In this document: positions 48,394 through 56,285 of the stretch, in pieces
How positions within the stretch are numbered: position 1 is the stretch's first letter
How the letters are laid out: each line of letters starts with the position of its first letter
Notes under the pieces: model-generated
Seen by the model: the letters and a program-made list of their open reading frames with translations, nothing else
Database searches by the model: none
What the model was told of the DNA's origin: nothing
Position numbers and translations under genes: made by a program
From: JANPCX01 sp031431125
GTDB taxonomy: Bacteria > Pseudomonadota > Gammaproteobacteria > Burkholderiales > Burkholderiaceae_C
Assembly (NCBI GenBank): GCA_031431125.1
Contig: JANPCX010000039.1
Coordinates: 1 to 58,920 of the forward strand
DNA: 58,920 nucleotides
Reading direction: 5' to 3'

Positions 48394-51300
48394 TTACATG
48401 GCGGGTCGCCGCAAATCCAAGGTGAAGGGGAAGTTCGGGTTGCGCTCTTCTTTGGGTACCGCCATCACACCCGGCGTGTGGCCGGTGCGGAAGAAACGAT
48501 TCAATCGCCGCGCTTCCGCCTCATAGGCATTGACGGGGAAGGTGGCATAAGACAAGCCGCCTGGGTGGGCGACGTGGTACTGGCAACCGCCCACGGAGCG
48601 GCTCATCCAGGTGTCGACCAAGTCAAAGACGAGTGGCGCTTGTACACCAATGGTTGGATGCAAAGCAGAAGGCGGGTTCCATGCGCGGTAGCGCACAGCG
48701 CCCACAAACTCGCCCACTTTGCCTGTCGGCTGCAGCGGCATTTGACGGCCGTTGCAGGTGAGGATGTGGCGGTCACTGACCAAACCACTGACATGCAGCT
48801 GCACCCGCTCCACCGAGGAATCGACAAAACGTGCGGTGCCGCCGACCGCGCCTTCTTCGCCCATGACATGCCACGGCTCCAACGCCAAACGCAGTTCCGC
48901 CTTCACGCCCTGGGCCGCAAAATCACCCAAACGCGGGAAGCGGAAATTCAAATGCGGCGCAAACCAATCGGCTTTCATCGGGTAGCCGAACTGGTTAAGT
49001 TCCTCGATCACATCGCACAAATCCGCCCAAATGAAATGCGGCAACATGAAGCGGTCGTGCAGCTCCGTGCCCCAACGTTTGAGGCGGGCGGGCTGGTAGG
49101 GCTGGGCCCAAAAACGCGACACCAAAGCCCGCATCAGCAGCTGTTGCGTCAAACTCATGCGCGCATGCGGCGGCATCTCGAAAGCACGCATCTCCAACAA
49201 GCCCAAGCGCCCGGTGGGACCGTCGGGTGAGTACAGCTTGTCGATGCAAAACTCGGCACGGTGGGTGTTGCCGGACACATCGATGAGCAAGTTGCGCATC
49301 AAGCGGTCGATCAGCCATGGCGCACATTGGCCGCCCTGCTCTGCCGTCACGCGCTTGAGTTCGGCCAATGCGATTTCAATTTCATAGACGGAGTCGTTGC
49401 GCGCTTCGTCCACCCTGGGCGCTTGGCTGGTGGGGCCGACGAAGAGGCCAGAGAACAAATACGACAGCGCCGGGTGGTTGTGCCAATACGCGACCATGCT
49501 GGCGAGCAAATCGGGGCGCCGCAGGAAGGGAGAGTCGGCCACCGTGGCGCCACCCAAAACAAAGTGGTTGCCGCCGCCGGTTCCGGTGTGTCGGCCATCT
49601 AACATGAATTTTTCGCTCGACAAGCGGGTTTCGTGGGCCACGTGGTAGAGGTGGGTGGTTTGGTCGACCAATTCGCCCCAATGGTGGGCCGGGTGAATGT
49701 TGACCTCGATCACGCCAGGGTCGGGCGTGACGCGCAAGGTGGCCAGGCGCGGGTCTTTGGGCGGCTCGTAACCTTCCAAAATCAAGGGCAGCTTCATCGC
49801 GAGTGCGGTGTCTTCGACCGCGGCCACCACCTCCAGGTAGTCTGCCAAGTTTCGCGCCGGTGGCATGAAAACATAGAGACGCCCACCGCGCGGCTCGGCG
49901 CTGATGGCGGTGCGTGTGACCCAGGCAGCCGATTGGTGCAGGGCGGGCGCCTGTGCCTTCAAGCCCTCGCCCTCAGACAGCGGGTCGACTGAAGGTGCGG
50001 CGGTTGGAGTACTCCCGCCCTCGCCTGCGCTCCCCCGGGGAGACAGGGCGACGGTCGCCGACATTCCCTCGTGGCGCAATAAAGACTGCCGCAAGATCCT
50101 GTGGGATGGCAAAGGCGCAAAGGTCTGTGTTTGATCAACAGGGTGTATCCAGGGCAAATCGTTGTCCGCCGCCCAGGGCTGGGAATCCAGCGGCAGGCGG
50201 TAGCCCATGGCGGAGTCACCTGGGATCAAATAACAGCGCTCAGCGCGCAAAAACCACGGGCCGGTGCGCCAGCCTGGGCCGCCCTCGTTTTTTGCCAAAG
50301 GCAGCACATGCCCGACCACCTTGTCTAAACCTTGGCTGAACACTTTGCGCAGCCGCTCACGTTCCAGTGGATCGTCCAGTTTGGTGTCGAAGGGGTCCAC
50401 ATTGGTCGGCAGCTTGCGCTCGCGCCACAGGTAGTACCACACGTCTTCAAAGGCGGGGAAGACATGCTTCGAATCCAGACCCAAACGGGTGGCCACGCCT
50501 TGCAAAAACGCCTGCGCCTGTTCGGGGGTGACGCCGTAGTCTTTGCTTTCATCGGCGAACAACTCGGGGTGGGCCCACACGGCTTGGCGGTCTTTGCGCC
50601 AGAACAAATTCAAGGACCACCGCGGCAACTGCTCACCCGGGTACCACTTGCCTTGTCCATAGTGCAGCAAACCGCCGTCGCCGTATTTGGCGCGCAACTT
50701 GTCCATGAGCTGGGCGCTCAAATGGCGTTTGGTCGGGCCCATGGCCTCGGTGTTCCACTCGCCACCTTCGCGGTCGTCCACCGAGACAAACGTTGGCTCG
50801 CCCCCTTGGGTCAGGCGCACGTCGTTTTTGCGCAAGTCGTCGTCCACCTGGTGGCCGAGTTTTTCAATGGTGGCCCATTGGGCGTCGGTGTAGGGCAAGG
50901 TCACGCGGGGCGCTTCCCAGACCCGGGTCACCTTCATGTGGTGTTCGAAATCGGTTTCACATTTGTCGATGGCACCGGATATCGGTGCCGCCGAACTGGG
51001 CTCAGGTGAACAGGCCAAAGGAATGTGGCCTTCGCCTGCGAACAAACCCGAGGTTGGGTCGAGCCCGATCCAACCTGCGCCCGGAAGGTAGACCTCGCAC
51101 CAGGCGTGCAGGTCGGTGAAGTCGACTTCTGTGCCGCTGGGGCCGTCGAGTGACTTCACATCACTTTTGAGTTGAATCAAATAGCCGGAGACGAAACGTG
51201 CCGCCAGCCCCAGGTGCCGAAACAACTGAACCAAGAGCCAACCGGTGTCGCGGCAAGACCCGCTGCCGTTGACCAAGGTTTCTTCGGGGGTTTGAACACC

Positions 51301-51792
51301 GGGCTCGAGGCGAATCAGGTAGCTGATGTCTTTTTGCAATTTTTGGTTCAACGCGACCAAAAAATCATTGGTGTGTTTTTTCTCGCGCGAAATGCCGGCC
51401 AAATAAGCTGTGAATTTCGGGCTCAGCGGTGACTTGACGAGGTAGGGCGCGAGCTCGGTGGCCAAGGCCTCGTCGTAGCTGAAGGGAAAATTTTCAGCCG
51501 ACGGCTCGAGAAAAAAATCAAAGGGATTGAGCACCGCCATCTCGGCGACCAGGTCAATCTCAATGCGAAAACGCGTGGTCTTCTTGGGAAATACAAGCCG
51601 CGCCAAATAGTTGGACTGCGGGTCTTGCTGCCAGTTGATGAAATGCTCGCCTGGCAAGACGCGCATGGAATAACTCAAGATGCGGGTGCGCGAATGCGGT
51701 GCTGGGCGCAGCCTCACCACCTGAGGGCCCAGGTTGATGGGGCGGTCGTACTCGTAGTGCGTGACGTGGTTCAACGCGACATGGATGGACAT
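48394..51792 (-). CDS. Large transglutaminase-like protein with DUF2126 domain
   Basis: This is the longest gene of the cluster, 1132 residues. The N-terminal 280 residues are a transglutaminase-like protein with the triad visible in GSCRDTGWLLVQLFRHLG (Cys), DLHAWCEVYLPG (His) and WIGLDPTSGL (Asp). The remaining 800 residues match the DUF2126 region, with blocks such as TQGGEPTFVS, GQGKWYPGEQLPRW and LDGRHTGTGGGNHFVLGG, and a C-terminus ending in FPFTLDLRR. The GGGNH block and carboxylate-rich stretches recall COOH-NH2 ligase/glutamine-synthetase-like active sites, so this half may itself be a ligase. The ATG has CTGGAG eight bases upstream. It lies 71 bases after the alpha-E gene. Confidence 0.9.
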   Translation of the reverse strand: MSIHVALNHVTHYEYDRPINLGPQVVRLRPAPHSRTRILSYSMRVLPGEHFINWQQDPQSNYLARLVFPKKTTRFRIEIDLVAEMAVLNPFDFFLEPSAENFPFSYDEALATELAPYLVKSPLSPKFTAYLAGISREKKHTNDFLVALNQKLQKDISYLIRLEPGVQTPEETLVNGSGSCRDTGWLLVQLFRHLGLAARFVSGYLIQLKSDVKSLDGPSGTEVDFTDLHAWCEVYLPGAGWIGLDPTSGLFAGEGHIPLACSPEPSSAAPISGAIDKCETDFEHHMKVTRVWEAPRVTLPYTDAQWATIEKLGHQVDDDLRKNDVRLTQGGEPTFVSVDDREGGEWNTEAMGPTKRHLSAQLMDKLRAKYGDGGLLHYGQGKWYPGEQLPRWSLNLFWRKDRQAVWAHPELFADESKDYGVTPEQAQAFLQGVATRLGLDSKHVFPAFEDVWYYLWRERKLPTNVDPFDTKLDDPLERERLRKVFSQGLDKVVGHVLPLAKNEGGPGWRTGPWFLRAERCYLIPGDSAMGYRLPLDSQPWAADNDLPWIHPVDQTQTFAPLPSHRILRQSLLRHEGMSATVALSPRGSAGEGGSTPTAAPSVDPLSEGEGLKAQAPALHQSAAWVTRTAISAEPRGGRLYVFMPPARNLADYLEVVAAVEDTALAMKLPLILEGYEPPKDPRLATLRVTPDPGVIEVNIHPAHHWGELVDQTTHLYHVAHETRLSSEKFMLDGRHTGTGGGNHFVLGGATVADSPFLRRPDLLASMVAYWHNHPALSYLFSGLFVGPTSQAPRVDEARNDSVYEIEIALAELKRVTAEQGGQCAPWLIDRLMRNLLIDVSGNTHRAEFCIDKLYSPDGPTGRLGLLEMRAFEMPPHARMSLTQQLLMRALVSRFWAQPYQPARLKRWGTELHDRFMLPHFIWADLCDVIEELNQFGYPMKADWFAPHLNFRFPRLGDFAAQGVKAELRLALEPWHVMGEEGAVGGTARFVDSSVERVQLHVSGLVSDRHILTCNGRQMPLQPTGKVGEFVGAVRYRAWNPPSALHPTIGVQAPLVFDLVDTWMSRSVGGCQYHVAHPGGLSYATFPVNAYEAEARRLNRFFRTGHTPGVMAVPKEERNPNFPFTLDLRRPAM

Positions 51793-51863
51793 TCAATGGC
51801 TCCAGGAAAAACGATCAGCAAAACACCATCCAGCATGGCGAATCACCATGCACAAAATTGCCG

Positions 51864-52874
51864 TTAGACCGGCACCAAGAAGTCGCGGCTGATGCCCACA
51901 CCCAGTGTGCCCACCCGCTCTAGGAATTGTGTGAGGTAGGCATGCAAACCGGTGTCCATGATTTCTTCAATGTTGGCGTAGCGCAAATCAGCATGCAGCC
52001 TGCCGGCGCGGCGCAAGGTTTCTTCTGACTGTTCATTGGCCACCATGCTCAGATTGGCAAGCACCTCCTGCATGCAAGCGGCCAGGGAGCGCGGCATGTC
52101 GGCACGCAATATCAGCAATTCAGCCACCTTCTCAGGCCGAATCACATTGCGGTAGGCTTTGCGGTAGACCTCAAAACCGGAGACCGACTTCAAGATCGCC
52201 GACCAGTGGTAGAAATCGTACTCAACGTCTTTGCCGTTGCCCGCGACCAAGCCTTTGTCGCCACTGCTTTGTGACTGGTTTTGACTTTGGCCGGGTTGCA
52301 CACCAAACACCTCATGCCCCACAGCGTGAAACTTCACATCGAGCAAACGTGCGGTGTTGTCGGCCCTCTCTAAGAAGCTACCGATGCGCAAAAAGTGAAA
52401 TGCTTCGTCTTGCAGCATGGTGCCTACCGTGACACCCCGCGACAAATGCGAGCGGAACTTCACCCACTCAAAGGCCGTGCCCGGGTCTTTGGTGAACGCA
52501 CCGTCGGCCACCATGCGTTGAAACTCCAACCAAGTTTGGTTTTGCGTTTCCCACACCTCGGTGGTCAATGTGCCGCGCACAGCCCGCGCGTTCTCCCGCG
52601 CCGCCATCAGGCAGCTGCGAATGCTGGAGGCATTGGTCGCATCGCTGACCATGAAGTCCATGACGTTTTGCGCCGTGACCTCTTTGTGGCGTTTGGCAAA
52701 CTCAAAGGTCAGCTCACTGATGCTGAGTAACCCCTTCCAACCCTGCTCTGCCGCTGCCGCCGATTGAGGCAGCAGTGCGGTTTGGTAGTTCACGTCAAGC
52801 ATGCGTGCGGTATTTTCGGCACGCTCCATGTAACGCGCCATCCAATACAAGTGGTCTGCGGTTCTAGACAGCAT
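51864..52874 (-). CDS. Alpha-E domain protein
   Basis: This 336-residue, all-helical protein starts MLSRTADHLYWMARYMERAENTARML, the conserved ER-motif opening of the alpha-E family. Further helices carry SIRSCLMAARENARAVRG and FLERADNTARLLDVK, an internal echo of the first motif. The family is always found with circularly permuted ATP-grasp and transglutaminase proteins, and its biochemistry is unknown. The ATG is preceded by GGAG at seven bases. Its natural upstream neighbour, the ATP-grasp gene, now lies 1.87 kb away because of the IS481 insertion and repeats, so expression may be altered. Confidence 0.93.
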   Translation of the reverse strand: MLSRTADHLYWMARYMERAENTARMLDVNYQTALLPQSAAAAEQGWKGLLSISELTFEFAKRHKEVTAQNVMDFMVSDATNASSIRSCLMAARENARAVRGTLTTEVWETQNQTWLEFQRMVADGAFTKDPGTAFEWVKFRSHLSRGVTVGTMLQDEAFHFLRIGSFLERADNTARLLDVKFHAVGHEVFGVQPGQSQNQSQSSGDKGLVAGNGKDVEYDFYHWSAILKSVSGFEVYRKAYRNVIRPEKVAELLILRADMPRSLAACMQEVLANLSMVANEQSEETLRRAGRLHADLRYANIEEIMDTGLHAYLTQFLERVGTLGVGISRDFLVPV

Positions 52875-52972
52875 GGGTCGACTCCGGTTGGATTGCTTGT
52901 GCGTTCATTGCCTCTACTCCGAATACCGCGCCGGGTCTCGCCCCAGCGGGCGAGTAACTTCTTTTGCTGGTG

Positions 52973-53022
52973 TGTATGGACCGGGGACATAGGTAACAGG
53001 TGTGCGGGGACATGGGTAACAC
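52973..53022 (+). repeat. Left inverted repeat of the IS481-family element
   Basis: Fifty bases beginning TGTATGGACCGGGGACATAG, matched by the complement of 54210-54259 with eight differences. It contains two tandem GGGGACAT units about 25 bp apart. Confidence 0.88.
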
Positions 53023-53054
53023 TTTTCTGGCGCGACGAGCGCAAGGAGAAGTGC

Positions 53055-54203
53055 ATGACCTGGCAACCGAGAGACCTCATGAACGTCAAACGAGAATTCC
53101 TGGAGCTGGCTTTGAAGGAAGGGGCCAACCGGCGTGAGCTGTGTCGGCGCTTTGGCATCAGCGCCAAGACCGGCTATGCACTGTTGGCCCGCCACGCCCA
53201 GCACGGCATGCTGTGCTGCACGCCTCGCTCTAGCAAACCCCACCACAGCCCCACACAAACCCCTGCCGCCGTGGAGCAAGCGGTCGTGGCGATGCGCCAA
53301 GCGCACCCGTGTTGGGGCGGGCGCAAGATAGCCCGGCGTTTGGCAGACCTGCACTACCCCTCGGTGCCACCGCCCAGCACCATCACCACCATCTTGCACC
53401 GCCACGGTTTGATCAGCCCGGTTGCCAGCCAAGCCTCTACCGCATGGCAGCGCTTTGAGCACGCTGAGCCCAACGCTCTGTGGCAAATCGACTTCAAGGG
53501 CCACTTCGAGACCGCCCAAGGCCGCTGCAACCCGCTGACACTCTTGGACGATCACTCCCGCTTCAACCTGGCGCTGGCCGCTTGCGCTCGCCCGGATGCC
53601 GCCACCGTGCAGCAGCACTTGCAAGCCGTCTTTGAGCGTTATGGCCTGCCCCAGCGCATCAATGCCGACAACGGTCCCCCCTGGGGCAGCCCCAGGCACA
53701 CCGAGCATGGCCTGACGGCCTTGAGCGTTTGGTTGATTCGCCTGGGGATGCAGGTCAGCCACAGCGCGCCCTACCACCCTCAGACCAACGGCAAGATTGA
53801 GCGCTTCCATCGCTCGCTCAAGGCGGAGTTGCTGCAAGGACGCAGCTTTGCCAGCTTGCACAGCGCACAACAAGCGTTCACGCGCTGGCGCGACATCTAC
53901 AACCACCAGCGGCCCCACGACGCCTTGGCCATGCGCACGCCCATGCAGCGCTACAGCGCCAGCCCACGCCGCTTCAGTGTGCGGCTGGCACCGATCGAAT
54001 ACAGCCCCCAGGACACGGTCATCCAAGTGGGCTGGAACGGTTGGATCAAGTGGCAGGGCCGCAAGATACGCATCAGCAGTGCCTTGCACCGTTTGCCCAT
54101 CGCCCTGCGGGCCGACCCCGAGCACGACGGACGATTCGATGTCTTCTTCTGTCACCAGCGCTTTATGCGCCTGGACTTGAACGCCGTCCCCACAAACCCT
54201 TAA
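53055..54203 (+). CDS. IS481-family transposase
   Basis: This 382-residue DDE transposase has an N-terminal helix-turn-helix (NRRELCRRFGISAKTGYALLARHAQHG) and a second HTH-like region with GGRKIARRLADL. The catalytic core is of integrase type: first Asp in ALWQIDFKGHF, second in RINADNGPPWGS, and Glu in PQTNGKIERFHRSLKAELL. The C-terminal domain includes WIKWQGRKIRIS. The length and intact catalytic residues suggest an active enzyme. The ATG at 53055 follows AGGAG. The frame continues open upstream across the IS end and into the neighbouring gene, but that part is not transposase. Confidence 0.95.
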   Translation: MTWQPRDLMNVKREFLELALKEGANRRELCRRFGISAKTGYALLARHAQHGMLCCTPRSSKPHHSPTQTPAAVEQAVVAMRQAHPCWGGRKIARRLADLHYPSVPPPSTITTILHRHGLISPVASQASTAWQRFEHAEPNALWQIDFKGHFETAQGRCNPLTLLDDHSRFNLALAACARPDAATVQQHLQAVFERYGLPQRINADNGPPWGSPRHTEHGLTALSVWLIRLGMQVSHSAPYHPQTNGKIERFHRSLKAELLQGRSFASLHSAQQAFTRWRDIYNHQRPHDALAMRTPMQRYSASPRRFSVRLAPIEYSPQDTVIQVGWNGWIKWQGRKIRISSALHRLPIALRADPEHDGRFDVFFCHQRFMRLDLNAVPTNP

Positions 54204-54209
54204 CCTCAG

Positions 54210-54259
54210 GTGTTTACTATGTCCTCGCACACCTGTTACCCAGGTCTCCGGTCTATACA
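54210..54259 (-). repeat. Right inverted repeat of the IS481-family element
   Basis: The complement of the left end with eight mismatches. The outermost base is 54259, directly followed by the second copy of the target duplication CTGGTG. Confidence 0.88.
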
Positions 54260-54439
54260 CTGGTGCAAAAGAAGTCACCAAGAAAACACCTGAACACCAG
54301 CCTATTTGGGGAGAGGTGGCTTGGTGCTGGAGCACAGACCTGGAGTCTGGGTTCGGCCAGTGGCCACTGGCGTTCGGGCGACGTTTTCGGTTTGCTTCTT
54401 CGAAGCAACACCTCGTTCCACAACCTTGCTATGTTCTTC

Positions 54440-54465
54440 GTCATTCCCGCGAAGGCGGGAATGAC
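54440..54465. repeat. dRS3-like 26-bp palindrome
   Basis: GTCATTCCCGC and GCGGGAATGAC form a perfect 11-bp stem around GAAG. The same core makes the arms of the element at 454-550. Confidence 0.85.
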
Positions 54466-54587
54466 AGTAGAGAACGCGACGGCCAGACGCGGCTGGAAGA
54501 ACAAGCCTTTAACGTGGACGTGAATGCTTGTTGCCACGAACCGAACAACCTGTTGCAACGGGTTCCAGTGGCAGAGCCAACTCCGCT

Positions 54588-54678
54588 CAAATAGGCTGGT
54601 GTTAGGTGTTTCTTTGGTGACTTTCTTTGCACCAGCAAAGAAAGTTACTCGCCATGCCGGGGCGAATTCCCGGCGCGG
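54588..54678 (-). repeat. Palindromic intergenic repeat, copy B, intact
   Basis: Read on the minus strand, this 91-bp stretch matches copy A end to end, from CCGCGCCGGG to CAGCCTATTTG, with small insertions and deletions in the A and T runs. It shows the undisrupted central hairpin CTTTCTTTG / CAAAGAAAG around CACCAG. Confidence 0.75.
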
Positions 54679-54746
54679 TGCACCGAACAAAGGTCCTCCC
54701 CAACCAGCAAAAGAAGCATTCAAACAAAGCGGAAAGACTGCGCTCA

Positions 54747-56189
54747 TCAGGCCTCCAGCACCCAAGTGTCTTTGGTACCTCCGCCTTGCGAAGAATTCAC
54801 CACCAAGGACCCTTCCTTCAAGGCCACACGGGTCAGGCCACCGGGCACCATCTGCACGGTTTTTCCCGACAAAACAAAGGGCCGCAAGTCAATGTGACGC
54901 GGTGCAATGCCAGACTCGACAAAGGTGGGGCAGGTCGACAAGCTCAAAGTCGGCTGGGCGATGTAACCCTGTGGATTGGCTTCCAGGGCTTTGCGGAAAT
55001 CCGCGATTTCTTGTTTGGTCGCTGCTGGCCCCACCAACATGCCATAGCCACCGGCGCCATGCACTTCCTTGACCACGAGTTCACCCAAGTGGTCGAGAAC
55101 GTATTTGAAATCGTCTTTCTCACGGCACTGGTAGGTGGGAACGTTGTTCAGAATGGGTTTTTCGCCCAGGTAGAACTCGATCATTTTGGGAACATAGGGG
55201 TAGATGGACTTGTCGTCCGCCACCCCAGTGCCTATGGCATTGGACAGGGTCACATTGCCCGCGCGATAGGCGCTGAGCAAACCTGCGCAGCCCAAGGTGG
55301 AATCGGAACGGAATGCTTGCGGGTCCAGGAAATCGTCGTCCACACGACGGTAGATCACATCCACCCGTTTGGGGCCTTGGGTGGTTCGCATGTAGACGAA
55401 GTTGTCTTTCACGTAGAGGTCTTGCCCCTCGACCAACTCCACGCCCATTTGCTGCGCCAAAAAGGCGTGTTCGAAATAGGCGCTGTTGTACATGCCAGGG
55501 GTGAGCACCACCACCATGGGCTCGTTGACACTGGCTGGCGCCACCGAGCGCAGCGTTTCCAGCAACATATCGGGATAGTGGGCCACAGGCGCCACGCGGT
55601 GCTGGCTGAAAAGTTCGGGGAAAAGCCGCATCATCATTTTGCGGTTTTCCAGCATGTAGCTGACACCGCTGGGGACACGCAAATTGTCTTCGAGCACGTA
55701 GTAACTGCCGCTGCCATCGGGGTTGGCGGCACGAACGATGTCGATGCCGGCAATGTGGGAATAAACGCCGCCAGCGACGTCCACACCCATCATCTCAGGA
55801 CGGAATTGCGCGTTTTTGGAGATTTGTTCCGCCGGTACCACGTTCGCACGCAGGATGTCTTGCTCATGGTAGATGTCGTGTATGAAACGGTTCAGGGCCG
55901 TCACGCGCTGGCGCAAGCCTTTTTCCATTTCAATCCACTCATGAGAGGGAATGACACGGGGAATGAGGTCAAAGGGGATGAGGCGTTCGGTTCCGGAACC
56001 ATCTTCGTCTTTGGCGCCGTAGACGGCAAAGGTGATGCCCACACGGCGAAAAATCATCTCTGCTTCTTCGCGCCGCGCGCGCATCACATCGCCGGGTTGT
56101 CCAGCGAGCCAGCGGTCATAGGCGCTGTAGTGCGGCCGTACCGCACTGCCAGCGGCATGCATTTCGTCGAATCGGGCGGGGCTGCTCAT
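54747..56189 (-). CDS. Circularly permuted ATP-grasp protein
   Basis: This 480-residue predicted amide-bond ligase is the head gene of the ATP-grasp/alpha-E/transglutaminase cluster. Blocks visible are GITFAVYGAKDEDG, RFIHDIYHEQDIL, YVLEDNLRVPSGVSYMLENR, VVLTPGMYNSAYFEHAFLAQQMG, VDVIYRRVDDDFLDP, VVKEVHGAGGYGMLVGP and VPGGLTRVALKEGSLVVNSSQGGGTKDTW. The Asp/Glu/Lys residues in these blocks are those proposed to bind ATP and magnesium. I chose the ATG at 56189 after GAGGAAG; the frame is open 13 codons farther. The protein lacks the alpha-E fusion of its paralogue at 45817-48285. An IS element and repeats separate it from the alpha-E gene. Confidence 0.94.
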   Translation of the reverse strand: MSSPARFDEMHAAGSAVRPHYSAYDRWLAGQPGDVMRARREEAEMIFRRVGITFAVYGAKDEDGSGTERLIPFDLIPRVIPSHEWIEMEKGLRQRVTALNRFIHDIYHEQDILRANVVPAEQISKNAQFRPEMMGVDVAGGVYSHIAGIDIVRAANPDGSGSYYVLEDNLRVPSGVSYMLENRKMMMRLFPELFSQHRVAPVAHYPDMLLETLRSVAPASVNEPMVVVLTPGMYNSAYFEHAFLAQQMGVELVEGQDLYVKDNFVYMRTTQGPKRVDVIYRRVDDDFLDPQAFRSDSTLGCAGLLSAYRAGNVTLSNAIGTGVADDKSIYPYVPKMIEFYLGEKPILNNVPTYQCREKDDFKYVLDHLGELVVKEVHGAGGYGMLVGPAATKQEIADFRKALEANPQGYIAQPTLSLSTCPTFVESGIAPRHIDLRPFVLSGKTVQMVPGGLTRVALKEGSLVVNSSQGGGTKDTWVLEA

Positions 56190-56285
56190 GCGTCTTCCTC
56201 GTTTCGTTTTGGCTTTTTTGGCGCACACGTTTCAGTGTGTTGCAACTGAGGGTAGCAAACTTCGCACCAGCTTTGTGGATGGCCC

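Larger units (their letters stand above)
52973..54259 (+). mobile_element. Complete IS481-family insertion sequence (1287 bp)
   Basis: The ends are imperfect inverted repeats of about 50 bp, 42 of 50 identical by my count: left 52973-53022 beginning TGTATGGACC, right 54210-54259 whose complement begins TGTATAGACC. Each end also repeats a GGGGACATRGGTAACA-like unit, probably transposase sites. The element is flanked by the 6-bp direct repeat CTGGTG (52967-52972 and 54260-54265), a target duplication. One intact transposase gene is inside. It lies between the alpha-E gene and an ATP-grasp gene that normally adjoin. Confidence 0.93.
52926..54308 (+). repeat. Palindromic intergenic repeat, copy A, interrupted by the IS element
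   Basis: Without the insertion, 52926-52972 joined to 54266-54308 gives a 90-bp unit. Its centre is a perfect 10-bp stem, ACTTCTTTTG and CAAAAGAAGT, around the loop CTGGTG. The same unit, slightly diverged and in reverse orientation, is at 54588-54678. It is probably a dispersed Comamonadaceae repeat. Confidence 0.75.
54309..54746. other. Repeat-derived spacer between the IS element and the ATP-grasp gene
   Basis: About 440 bp with no gene. It contains a dRS3-like palindrome at 54440-54465 and copy B of the 90-bp repeat at 54588-54678. The sequence just inside copies A and B also looks partly alike, so the whole stretch 52926-54678 minus the IS may be one large inverted-repeat element. Confidence 0.6.

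Noticed and set aside
54627..56249. 540-codon open frame antisense to the ATP-grasp gene
   Set aside because: No domain is visible and it mirrors conserved ATP-grasp motifs.
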